From: Zelopaecilomyces penicillatus
Taxonomy: Eukaryota; Ascomycota; Sordariomycetes; Hypocreales; Pseudodiploosporaceae
Direction: 5' to 3'
DNA: 64,000 bases
Assembly: GCA_005765155.1 (NCBI GenBank)
Contig: VCCP01000005.1
Location: forward strand, 930,001 to 994,000
The notes under the pieces are model-generated. The model saw only the letters and a list, made by a program, of their open reading frames with translations, was not told the origin of the DNA and ran no database searches. This document shows, one piece after another, positions 33,868 through 44,776 of the stretch. Position 1 is the first letter of the stretch, and every line of letters begins with the position of its first letter. The position numbers and the translations under genes are program-made.

Positions 33868-35458
33868 ATGGCAATGCCGGCAGCGGCTACGCGGCGGCCT
33901 GTGGAGGAGACCTTTGAAATACACGAAGATGCCATGACAGAAGAGACGGAGATGATGGTTGACGAAGATGACCAGTTTGGTGGCATCGACAATGAGGTAA
34001 TGGATCGGCTGGCAATGGAGGCAACAATGGAGCAGTTTGTGGGGGAACATGACCATGAACAAGAGCAGGAACAGGAACATGAACAGGAGCAAGAAGAAGA
34101 ACCGGAAGAGGACGAGGAAGAAGAAGAAGCAGACGAGGCTGAGGAGAGCTCAGATGATGAGCAAGTTGAAAGCAGTGTTCAGGCGGATATGAACAAGCTA
34201 CAAACCGACTTTCCAGGATTCAGGGACAAGTACCGCCTGATCAAGCGCATTGGCGAAGGTGTGTAGGCCAATGCCCATCCAGAACTCGAGGGATCACACG
34301 ACTGACTCCTAGTTTGCTCCGTCTGTAGGCACATTCTCTACCGTTTTCAAAGCCGAAGACCTCCATTACGACCACTACGATAACAGCTGGGACTTTGAAG
34401 ATGATTCGACAAAATGGGCACCCCCGCCGCTGAAGACTCAATCCAGCCAACCTTCCTTCCGTGAGCCTCGGCGGAAGGCCCGCTTTGTCGCCATCAAGAA
34501 GATCTATGTCACTTCTAGCCCTGCTCGGATCTTAAACGAGCTCGAACTTCTCCATGATCTACGGCAGTGTCTTTCCGTATGCCCTCTAATTACCGCTTTT
34601 CGCGAAACTGACCAGGTCGTGGCCATCCTTCCGTACTTCCGCCATGGTGACTTCAGAGCTTACTTCAGGGACATGACAATCCCCGACATTGCCATCTATC
34701 TCAGATCGCTTTTCACCGCGCTGAAAAGCGTGCATGAACACAAGATATTGCACCGCGATATCAAGCCAACCAACTTCCTCTACGACCCAGTCACACAGCA
34801 CGGAGTTCTAGTGGATTTTGGTCTTGCTGAACGTGAGGGCTCCGATTGCAAGCCATGTCTCTGTCATGAGGGCCGCGATATTCGCAAGCACAGGCAGTCA
34901 AATTCCGCCTGGGCACAAGCCACATCAACATCTCAACCCGGTTATCCCAAGTCTGATACTCGTCCATCACGGCGTGCTAATCGTGCTGGCACTCGAGGTT
35001 TTCGTGCCCCTGAAGTGCTGTTCAAATGTACAGAGCAAACTACTTCCATTGATATCTGGTCTGCTGGCGTTATTCTTCTTACGATCTTATCTAAACGATT
35101 TCCTTTTTTTAATTCGGCCGATGACGTTGAGGCCATGATTGAGATCGCCACGATATTTGGATCGAAACGGATGAAGGCAGCCGGGCTACTTCATGGCTGT
35201 GTGTTCGAAACAACAATCCCTACTGTAGGACAGCAAGGATTCACCATGGAAAAGATCATCCTCTGGAGTACCTGCCGAACAGACGAAAAACCATTGACCG
35301 CTGAAGAAAAACTAGCCGTCAGATTTCTCGAACGATGCATGGACCTTGACCCAAGCCGGCGCATTACGGCGGAGGAGGCAATAGAACACGAGTTTTTAAA
35401 GGTTGGAACGCCTCAAGGGACGGGGGATGAGGATGACATGGACATACTTCATGCATAG
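33868..35458 (+). CDS. CDC7: Cdc7/Hsk1-type protein kinase (DDK catalytic subunit)
   Basis: Exons 33868-34258 and 34329-35458 give 506 residues. The intron interrupts the Gly-rich loop; splicing restores RIGEGTFSTVFKAED. The first 117 residues are extremely acidic with a Glu/Gln/His repeat (EQEQEQEHEQEQEEE). Kinase motifs: Lys187 in VAIKKIY, HRDIKPTN at 272-279, DFG at 293-295, then a Cys/Ser-rich insert (about 300-345) before GTRGFRAPE, which is typical of Cdc7, and SIDIWSAGVILLTILS. With its Dbf4-type partner, DDK phosphorylates the MCM helicase to fire replication origins in the nucleus. Split kinase with inserts, DFGLAE and GTRGFRAPE distinguish it from casein kinases and CDKs. All catalytic residues intact. 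Confidence 0.93.
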
Positions 35459-35930
35459 ACGTGCCGTAACTTAGTTGGGCGACGTGGTTTTAATTCAGGT
35501 GAAACGCATGGGAACCATTGCTGGCGCGAGGAGCCAGGGGTTTAGATCTGCCTATGTACCAGCATTTGGGTTATACATTGTACTCTTTAGTGGCGTTTCG
35601 GGGACATCAGTTGCAAAGAACAGCCTTGGTCTCTTTATCAACGCAAGTTGCGGCTTCGAGCCTCATCGACATAGTAATGTTACCATGATTAATCGCATCC
35701 TTTGCATGAACGCTTGGCGACTTATATGGGAATGGACAGCGTTGCATGGGCGAAAATTGATTTTATTCGTTAAAACTCCGTTTCGAGAGTCCCTGATGCA
35801 ATGCTCGAAGCCGACCAGCCCAAGTCCTTCCCCAAGCATCCTGCCCTGGTATACAGGGGGGTAGGACCTATTTTCAGCCCTGAAAACCGGTTCCAAATCC
35901 ACAAGCCTGACTCCAGCATACTTTATTTAT
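35459..35930. other. Short intergenic between convergent CDC7 and uL15 genes
   Basis: 472 bp with both 3' UTRs. The open frame at 35475-35864 lacks recognisable content and fungal codon bias. Confidence 0.5.
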
Positions 35931-36752
35931 TTATGCCACCAGCTCAACAACACCGCCAGCCTCTGTGATCTTCTTCTCCGCCAACTTGCTAACCCATCGT
36001 GCGCGAACAACCAGAGGAATCTCGGGCAGACGACCCTTGCCAAGAACCTTGGAGTATCCTAGAGGAAGGAGATCGAGAACAGGGACGGTGTCCTTCTTGG
36101 CGCCGGAAACGTAGGCGTCACGAGTCTCGACAGGTACGAGAGACCACAGCTGAAAACGAGATTGTTAGCCACCGTGTTTCCCATGCAGAATGATGTCCCT
36201 AGAAGCTTCGTCTTCTGCTGCACTCTTGGATCTCCACCTCTTTTCCCACCACAGAAATGGCCCATCGCAAACAGGGGGAGAGAGTAGTATGTACCTTGTC
36301 GAGGTTGATAACAGGCTTCCAGAAGTGGTTCTGCTGCTTGTGGAAGTACCGCATACCAACCTTACCGAAGTAACCGGGATGGTACTATATTTTTTCATAA
36401 GTTAGTCCCGTGTGCTCATTGCCCCGCATTCATCGTGTTTTCGAGGTGTCGAACCTTGTCCATGTTGGTACGGTGGTGATGCTGACCACCAGCAAGACCA
36501 CGACCACCGGGATGCTTGCGGTGCTTTCCTACACGACCGTTTCCGGCGGAAACATGACCGCGACTATGAAGCGAAAACAAAAATGTCAGCCCAAGAATTC
36601 ATTCAATCAACCATTTCGTTCCTCGAGAATTGGCGCTGGCCAAAAGACGGCAAAGGAAGGCATTGTCGCCATTCCAATCGAGCAGCAATTCTCTCTCTTC
36701 GGATGGGCGAGGAAACGTACTGCTTGCGGGTCTTCGAAGTTCGGGTAGGCAT
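35931..36752 (-). CDS. RPL28: 60S ribosomal protein uL15 (L28/L27a)
   Basis: Four exons (36752-36721, 36563-36455, 36384-36295, 36149-35931) give 149 residues, the same length as yeast Rpl28. Splices produce the continuous conserved sequence MPTRTSKTRKHRGHVSAGNG, then GRGLAGGQHHHRTNMDKYHP, YFHKQQNHFWKPVINLDKLW and a C-terminus ending KKITEAGGVVELVA. The protein is a component of the large cytoplasmic ribosomal subunit near the peptidyl-transferase region; in yeast it is the site of cycloheximide-resistance mutations. The 32-bp first exon and several introns are usual for fungal ribosomal-protein genes. Residue 38 in GGRGLAGGQHH is Gln, the cycloheximide-sensitive form in yeast numbering. Confidence 0.96.
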
Positions 36753-37137
36753 GGCGACGGATGTGGTGTTGTCGCTTCTCCGTTGATTGTCGTCGAAGAC
36801 TGGAAGTGGGTGGTTGTGTTTTTGCGCCTGCGGCTTTGGGACCGCCCCGGAAAAAAGTTAGGCGAGAGGGCAGCACAGCCCTAAGACCCTGTGTGGTTTC
36901 GTATGCTGTTTTCAGTCACATAATTGCCGAGTGTGTGGCCTGTGCAATTCGCCTGGTCATGTGACCCCTCATACCGCCTTCGGTGAATAGAGGTGAGTCC
37001 CCCACCAATGATGACATGGGATGGGAGGTACAATGTGACTTGTTGGTGACCGACACTCCACCGCCAATCGTTCGCGTTCACCTTAACAGATGGTTCCGAA
37101 GAGGTGAAACGCGTTGGCAAAAGCCTGGCTGTCTGGC
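36753..37137. promoter_or_regulatory. Shared divergent promoter of uL15 and CHL1
   Basis: 385 bp between the two start codons. A perfect ACGCGT (MluI cell-cycle box) is present at 37109-37114, 24 bp before the CHL1 ATG. No TATA box is evident. Confidence 0.55.
37109..37114 (+). promoter_or_regulatory. MluI cell-cycle box (ACGCGT) upstream of CHL1
   Basis: Perfect palindromic ACGCGT in GTGAAACGCGTTGG. In yeasts this element binds MBF and drives G1/S transcription. CHL1 acts in S phase, so the site makes sense, but it is very close to the start codon and function is inferred. Confidence 0.45.
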
Positions 37138-40085
37138 ATGATTATGTCGACCATTGATTCTGAAATGACTTCTGCGGAAGGCGTTGATGATGTCACACAT
37201 CAACTTCAGAAACTTAATTTTCATCATCCTTACACTCCGTATGATGTGCAAGAACAGTTTATGAAGACTGTCTATGATGTCCTTGAGACTGGTAAGGGAC
37301 AGGTTGGTATTCTGGAGAGTCCGACGGGGACTGTAAGTCTACTTAATTCCCTAAATCGACCTCATTGTATCATGAATATTTGTAAAGTCTCAATAGGTTT
37401 GCATTTGCCTGCACTCAATCTTACGTGTTTGCCAACTTGACGTATCTTGTAGTCTAGACAGCTTTCTGGGGTTGTGTTCAGTATGCTGACTTCAAAATCA
37501 GGGCAAGTCGCTTTCGTTGATTTGCGCGTCACTAACCTGGCTGCGAAACCACAAGTCTACTGGCCAAGAAGCAGCTCTACTACGGGCAACTGATGCCTAC
37601 AAGGACGAACCCGCTTGGCTTGTTGAACAGCTTTTGCGTCGCAAAAGAGATGAGCTGCTCAAGAGATGGGAAGATAGGGAAAGGTGCCTAGAAGCTGCAA
37701 GACTGAAGGAGAAAGCCCGCGAGGAGCGAGGACGAAAACGACGTCGGATTGAAGACCTATCAACAACACGTCAAAGACCAGAGGATGAAGATGCCGAGTG
37801 GCTTCTTGACGACCCTGATGATCGTGGCACACAATCGGATAATGCGCTGTCCGGTCTGAGCAAAGAGTCACGCGAAGCACTTGAGAAAATTGGACTAGGG
37901 GCCCCTCGGAAACAACCAGATGCAGATCAAGACATCATGCAAGAGGATATTAAGGTGCGAGACTCCATGATTGCATGGGCACCTACTGTGATAGTGACAT
38001 TAGTAGATTTACTATACTTCAAGAACCCACTCCCAGCTCTCTCAATTTATCAACGAGCTTCGGCGGCCAACTTTCCCAACTTCTTTGCCATCATCATTAG
38101 CCCAGGAACAGAATGTGTCGTCCACAGAGCCAGTAAAGCTCGTTCCTCTATCATCCCGGCAAAAGCTTTGCATAAACCCGTCGGTATCTCGCCTAGGATC
38201 TGTACAGGCCATAAACGATCGATGCGCGGAGCTTCAAAAGCCCAAATCAGGCAATAAATGCGACTTTGCTCCCACGGAGGAATTGCTCAGCCAAACTCAC
38301 CAGTTTCGGGATGCCGCCTTGGCGACTCTCCCTGATATCGAGGACCTTCATCAGCTGGGGAAATCGCTTTCTATATGCCCTTATTATGCCTCACGCACGG
38401 CACTTCCCAGTGCAGAAATAATTACACTTCCATACCCCCTATTACTGCAGAAAAGTGCGCGGGATGCACTCGGGATCAAGCTTGAAGGAAACGTAGTGAT
38501 TATCGATGAAGCACATAATATTATGGACGCCGTGGCAAACGTACATGCCGCAGAGCTACGAATGAGTGAGCTACGAAGAGGAAGGGGAATGTTGGGTGTG
38601 TATGTCAAACGTTTCGGAAAGAAGCTGAAGGGGGTAAATCGGGTAAACGTGGGCAGGGTTGGGAGAGTTATCGAAGGATTGACAGAATGGATGGAAGGTG
38701 CTTTGAAACTTAAGGTATCTATCTATATGGCATCCGCAATAAGTGTTATTGCTCAACAGTTCATACTAACCAAAAGCCAGCAAGAACATGGTATTGTGGA
38801 GCCAAACGATCTCACTCGACACAAGGGCATTGACCAAATCGACCTTTACGAGTTGATCCAGTACATCCAAGAGTCGAAACTGGCATTCAAAATCGAGAGC
38901 TACGCAGCCCACGTGGAAAACGAGAGCGACACTAACAGGACAGGACCTCCAAAGTCAAGCACTCCTGTACTTCACTCTCTCGTTTCTTTTCTCGTCGCTC
39001 TCACGAACCTCAGCTCCGAAGGCAGAATATTTTATCAGAAGACCGGGGGCGTGTCACCAGAAGTGGAGTTATCCTACCTGTTGCTCTCCCCAACTCACGC
39101 ATTTTCTTCGGTTGTGACAAGCGCCAGGGCAGTTATACTGGCTGGCGGCACAATGTCCCCATTTGAGGACTATAAAGAACATTTGTTTCCATCACTTGCA
39201 GGTAGCAAGGTGACGACGCTTAGTTGCGGTCATGTCATCCCTGCCAAGAATCTCTGCGTATGGACTCTTTCATCGAGCCGGCCAGGGACACCAGCGTTCG
39301 AGTTCAGCTTTCAGCATCGCGGTAACAGAGATATGATAGCTGAGCTAGGACTTGCCATCCTCAATGCCTGTTCGGTGGTCCCCGACGGCGTTGTTGTTTT
39401 CTTTCCAAGCTACGGCTATCTTGATGAAGTGGTAAAAGCTTGGCAGGATCACCAAGGTGTCAATGGCACGCAGACAATCTGGGATAGACTTCAATCTCGA
39501 AAGTCAATATTCAGAGAGACGAAAATAGCATCTAGCGAAGAGGTCTTGGCGGAGTATTCACAAGCTATCTTGGGGGACAGTGGCGTGGTAGGAGAGAAAC
39601 GAACAGGGGCTCTGCTTCTCAGCGTTATTGGCGGCAAGATGTCTGAAGGCATCAACTTCTCGGACCGACTTGGTCGGTGTGTCATGGTAGTCGGTCTCCC
39701 ATACCCAAACATGGCGTCAGCAGACTGGAAGGCCAAGCTGGAATACATTGAGACCACTACTATCAGTCGCCTGACCAAAGAAGGCTTGAGGCGTGATGAA
39801 GCGGTAAGCCACGGTAAGCAGGCCGCTCGCGACTTTTACGAAAACGCGTGTATGCGTGCCGTCAACCAGAGCATTGGGAGGGCTATCCGGCACCAGGGGG
39901 ACTACGCGGCAATTGTGCTGATAGACAGGAGGTACGGGACGGAGCGCATCAGAGGCAAACTACCGGGGTGGATCCAGGGCGGGCTGCAGCGAGACAGCCA
40001 CGAAAAGGGTCTAGGAGGGCTGATGGGGGCATTAGGAGTTTTTTTTAGAGAGAAGAAGATGAAAGAGAAGACTCATCTGACATGA
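37138..40085 (+). CDS. CHL1: CHL1/DDX11-type iron-sulfur DNA helicase
   Basis: Four exons (37138-37332, 37502-37954, 38007-38714, 38781-40085) give 886 residues (yeast Chl1 861). The first intron splits Walker A between T and GKS (ESPTGT|GKSLSL, residues 60-70). The third splice restores IYYTSRTHSQ (motif Ia). Iron-sulfur cysteines appear in KLCINPSV, DRCAEL, KCDF and CPYYASR; DEAH lies at 383-386. C-terminal motifs include VVFFPSYGYLDEV, GALLLSVIGGKMSEGINFSD and QSIGRAIRHQGDYA (motif VI). Chl1 is a 5'-3' superfamily 2 helicase of the XPD/FANCJ group, needed for sister-chromatid cohesion during replication. A charged insert (about 90-205) is typical of CHL1. The 66-bp third intron is in frame and stop-free. 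The start is the first ATG after the MluI box. Confidence 0.94.
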
Positions 40086-42887
40086 GAAAGCGCACATGTT
40101 ACTCGACAGCCATGTGGCATAAACGAGAGGGGGGTCAAGACACATCAACTTGGATTCAAGACTACCCTGTAATATCTTGCACGGCATTTGCCGCAAGTGG
40201 GCTTGCCCGCACACTACCTACCTACCTAGTTCAACGTCCTAGAATAAAGTCTATTCTTGTGATATGGCTGCAGATCTGGTTGGCTTGTTCACTTGGAGAG
40301 AACAGCACACCGTCTGTCGCTGCTGTTTCTCGCGATCTCAATAGGCTGTTGAGAGCGGTGGCTGCTTGTCTGACACAGCGGAGGGCACGATAAGAACAAG
40401 CAACGACTAGACTAGACGTGCACAATAGGGCTTTAATTGGGTAACGGCTAACGGCTGAACAACGAGGGCACTGGAGAGAGGGGCCTGCAAGTCATGGTTC
40501 GCTGGCGGGGTGGAAACAGGGATCTGGATATGCAAATACCAGGTATAACAGGCATAGGAGGGCTGAACTATGCATTGTTTGGACTAGGGGCCTTCTCTAG
40601 GCCCCTGTTCGCAATATTTCCCTCCCACCCTTTCCCATGATGCACCACGTGGAAAATGTCCAGCTCACCATTCCTGACGAACGAGAACGCAGCAGTAACG
40701 CAGCAGTATCCAGCTAAAAATAATTTGGTGGAAGCCTCAGCGCAGAACTCAGATGATGGCACCAGCAAATACTCAAACTATGCCAGCCCTAAAGACTGAC
40801 CGGAGAGAACTCCGCGTTGACAGAAGCGCCCCAAGAGCACTGGTTCCTGCTTGGCGGCAATAATGTCCTGCAAAGTGTCTGAACTGATTGACGCCATTGT
40901 GACTTCCTGCTTGGCTAGGTTTTTGCTTCATTGAGGATGCGTAGCGCGTCTAAGCCTGTGTCTAGCCAGCCACACCCTCTTTCCATTCGAGCCGATGGGG
41001 GCTGACATGGTGTTTCGAATGCACTCGAGGTTGTGCTGTTGTTGGTCAGACGTCTGTTTGATCATTCACAAGAATAAAATCTACTCGGTACATATTATTG
41101 ACATGGAAATAGGCCCAAATGTTCTGAAAGGAGACAAAACTGACCAAATGTGGATTTCTCTGCAGCTGATGTTGCGGCTGGTGCACCCAAGCCAGGGTTT
41201 GTGCCGTGCAATAGTGCCACCCAAGGTTCAAAAGGTGCACCACCACTCGCGTTGCCGATTCTGCCCAACACCTTTGCTAGTTTGTGCCTCTTGACACTCT
41301 CTGCTTTCTTGGCAAACCGTAATATTTACTTGATATTTCTGGCATCTATACTAGGTACGTAATCGAACACTCATTGCGTTTCATTACCTGCTCAGTAGTA
41401 GGTAGATTAAACGTCAAAAAACTTGGTACAGGCTCCCCGAGCTTGCCGATGAGGCACCGCCCGCATGATAGATTGAGCCTTGAGCCTGCCTACCCAGTGA
41501 GAGCGTTGCAATCAATGGGCATTTGTGCTTAACAGGAAGCCTCGCTGTTGGCTGTCACACGTCTGGCCAAGCTAGACGCGCTAGACTCAAGTCTCGGTCT
41601 TATCTAAAAGCATGCACCGCAGATTAACGTCGAATGCCGGCAATTCAGAGACGAGGGGCTGTCCAACCAACAGCGAATGCACCTACGAGCTTGGCAAAAC
41701 GCTTGACAAACCTCAGGGAGACGCATGTCAGCTTTGGCGGCTTGCAGAATCAACCAAGTAGGCATCGGTTTGGTAGAGCGAAAGAGAGCCACGAGAGCCG
41801 AACTGGAAGAATACGTTGTTTTCTTCAGCGTATGCCTGTGCGGGACAAGGCTACCACCAGCTTTACAGCCTGGCTCCGCCAATCCCGCTATGCAATGGGC
41901 AGACGCGCCGTGAGCCGTAGCTCTGCAGTGGGGCCCCGTCTCCCTGCAAGGTGTCTTGGCCTCTCACATCAGGCCGAACTCTAATAAAAACAGTGGCGTT
42001 CTGCCACTGGCCCAGGGATTTTGGAGGCGTAAACATGGGCGGGCTCAAGCATGGGCGTTGGGACAGGGCCCGGTCAGTCCGGCTTGGGCCGAGCAATAAG
42101 GGGTGGGTGGTGGTGGTGGTGGTGGTGGTGGTGAGTGGAGTCAGCACAGAGAGGCATGCGTGCTTTTCCCGCCTTGGGATGTTAGGGAAGCCAAGCAGTT
42201 CCCGCCCCAACAGCTGCATATTGAGTTTTGAGACCTTGATGGTCTGCACGCTGAGTTGGGATTGCAGCTTTGCCACGGGCGTTTTTGGGAGGCTTGCCGC
42301 AGCGACGAGGGTGAGGGAAGTCAGAAAATGCCGTTCCCAGTCCTTCGCCCAGTTCCACAATTAGAAGCATCCCGACGGCCTCGCCATCGTACAAGTACGT
42401 TTTGTCTACAACTTCAAAGTAGCAGAGTCGTACTCGTGCTACCTGCACAAGCAAACCCAGCATCTGTGGTCATAGCGCCCCGTCTCGGCTATTCCATTTA
42501 TTCTATTTCACCCTTGTTGATGGAGTCTTGAGCGGTTTGTCATGCACGATAAAAAGTCTTAGCTGCCCTCTGCCGATAATTTTTGATGTTGTCACACGGA
42601 CGTTGATGATTCTTCTTCACCTTCCGAGTATTAATTACTCCACTACTCAACTCGTAGCTTCTTCCGACATCCGCTGTCGACGTCGCGTCACCTTGTGTGC
42701 GGCGATCGGAGACATCTCCACTCACGCCCGAAACCACGATCTACAAAGTACCGGAAGAAGCCAGCAAAAAAAAAAAAGTCCCGATTGTGGAGCCTGAACT
42801 TCTTCGCTTATCAACCAAAAGCACCCCCAACTGCCGGGTGTTGGCCCATTCACCATCATTCTGATTGATCAAGACCCAACCGCCGTT
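40086..42887. other. Intergenic, 2.8 kb, no supported gene
   Basis: Several 90-165-residue frames occur on both strands between 40.9 and 42.5 kb but overlap each other, lack codon bias and contain low-complexity runs such as poly-Val from a GGT repeat. The last 200 bp, with C/T-rich stretches, are the likely permease promoter. No tRNA or mobile element recognised. Confidence 0.5.
42101..42134 (+). repeat. (GGT)n microsatellite
   Basis: About ten GGT units interrupted once near the start, in the intergenic region upstream of the permease gene. It would be G-rich on the plus strand. Confidence 0.85.
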
Positions 42888-44776
42888 ATGGACATGAAGG
42901 AGCTGGCTGCGCGGGACAAGCATCAGCCTACCAGCGATGATGAAGCGTCTACCGGATCTCCGGCCACAACCAAGCTGCACCAGCTGTTGCAGATGGGGCG
43001 CGTCGAGGAGCGAGGAATCCAGCCTGTCCCGGTTGAACAGCGAACATCAACGCGCTTCTTCAACATCTTCACCATCTGGTTCTCAATCCAATTCAACATT
43101 CTCGGGTGAGGCATTTCATTCCACAACGCAACCAAATCTACCAACCTAGCTAGTTCGAGAAAAAGTTGCGATGCATCGGACAAGAGTTACTCGGCGCTAA
43201 CTGTTTTCGTCACTGCAGCATCACTTTTGGCATGCTAGGCCCCTTGATCTACAAGCTCAGCTTGAGGGACTCATGTTTGGTCATTCTCTTTTTTTGCCTG
43301 CTGTCGACCATCCCCCCGGCTTACCTGTCTGTCCTGGGCCCCAAAACGGGCATGCGGCAGATGATTCAGGCAAGATACAGTTTTGGGTAAGTTTTGATGC
43401 AGGTTTATTGGAAAAGTCCGATCGCGTTTCCTTAGTTCCTTTGTTAAACTGGATTTGTCTAACCGCATCTTACCATTAGTCGATACCTCGTTTCTATTCC
43501 CGTTTTGCTCAACCTGGCCACCATGACTGGCTTCATCATTATCATCTGTGTCATTGGAGGGCAGTGCATCTCAGCAATTTCAGATGGTGCTGTGAGCCCT
43601 AATGCCGGCATCGTCATCATTGCGTTGTTGTCTTTGTTGATATCCTTTTTTGGCTTCAAGGTGCTGCACATATACGAGACGTACGCTTTCATCCCGGCCA
43701 TCATCGCAATCGCTATTGCAGCGGGCTGTGCTGGTTCCAGCCTTACGAAGCAGTCTATCCCAGACAAGCCTGCGACGGCAGCTATGATTATGAATTTTGG
43801 CATGATCGTATCCAGCTACCAGCTGCCCTGGGCTGGCCTCGCTAGTGACATGAATACATACTTTCATCCTAAAGTACCTTCGTAAGTCCTAAGCTTTCTT
43901 TCTTTATGATGTTTGACTTTGACCTTCAACCTTCTTCCACTGCTCCTGGAATTGCATATGAGTGATGTTGCTTCCTGCTAGACAGGATTACAATGGCAGA
44001 GGAATAAGGAGAAAAAGGCATGGGGATGAGAGATTGATAGCAAGATACGCAGATGAAAGAAAGTTTCTAACACTTGTTGCAGATGGAGAGTCTTTGTCTA
44101 TACATACCTGGGCCTACTAATCCCTACAATTTTGCTGATGACCCTTGGCGCAGCTGTTGCAGGTGCCATTCCTAATAACCCTGAATGGCAGGAGGCTTTC
44201 AACAAATACCTCGTTGGTGGCGCGCTCTCCGCCATGCTGTCCAGTGCCGGTGGATTCGGCAAATTTGTTGTCGTAGTATTGGCCCTGACCCTGTTGGGAA
44301 ATACCAGCGGGACCTTTTACGCGATCACACTCAACTTCCAGACGTTGGTTCCGTGGTTGGTCAAAGTGCCACGTTACGCCTTTGCCATTATCGTGACTGC
44401 CATTGTCATTCCAGTGGCCATCCGGGCGGTGGACGAATTCTTTCTAAACATTGAAAACTTTGTAGCTCTAATTGGCTATTGGTCCGCTGCCTATGTCGGA
44501 ATCGTCACCACCGAGCACCTCGTTTTCCGGCGCCAGAATTACGCCTCATATGACCATGCAATTTGGAGCTCGGCTGACAAATTACCCATGGGAATCGCTG
44601 CCATAGGCAGTGGGGCGCTTTCTTTTGGGCTGATTGTCCCTTGCATGAACCAGGTCTGGTACACGGGGCCTCTTGCGAAGAAGACGGGCGATATTGGATT
44701 TGAGGTAGCCCTGGTGTTGTCCTCATTGCTCTACATACCCCTACGGTATCTTGAGAAACGCATCGCAGGTCGCTGA
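42888..44776 (+). CDS. NCS1-family purine-cytosine permease (Fcy2-like)
   Basis: Four exons (42888-43105, 43219-43386, 43480-43881, 44083-44776) encode 493 residues. After a hydrophilic N-terminus (1-55, with EERGIQPVPVEQRT) come about twelve hydrophobic segments. Conserved NCS1 features include FFNIFTIWFSIQFNILG, GPKTGMRQMIQARYSFG, the loop SYQLPWAGLASDMNTYFHP, and LLGNTSGTFYAITLNFQTL. The GPKTG(M/L)RQ(M/I)...R(Y/F)S(F/W)G block and WAGLASDMN are typical of the fungal Fcy2 group. These are proton symporters for cytosine and purines at the plasma membrane. Substrate among adenine, guanine, hypoxanthine and cytosine cannot be told. Each splice keeps the frame (LG|ITFG, FG|RYLV, PS|WRVF). Confidence 0.92.

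Noticed and set aside
41863..42364. Overlapping plus and minus frames of 137-165 codons
   Set aside because: They contain poly-Val/poly-Thr from the GGT repeat and no motif; both strands open by composition only.
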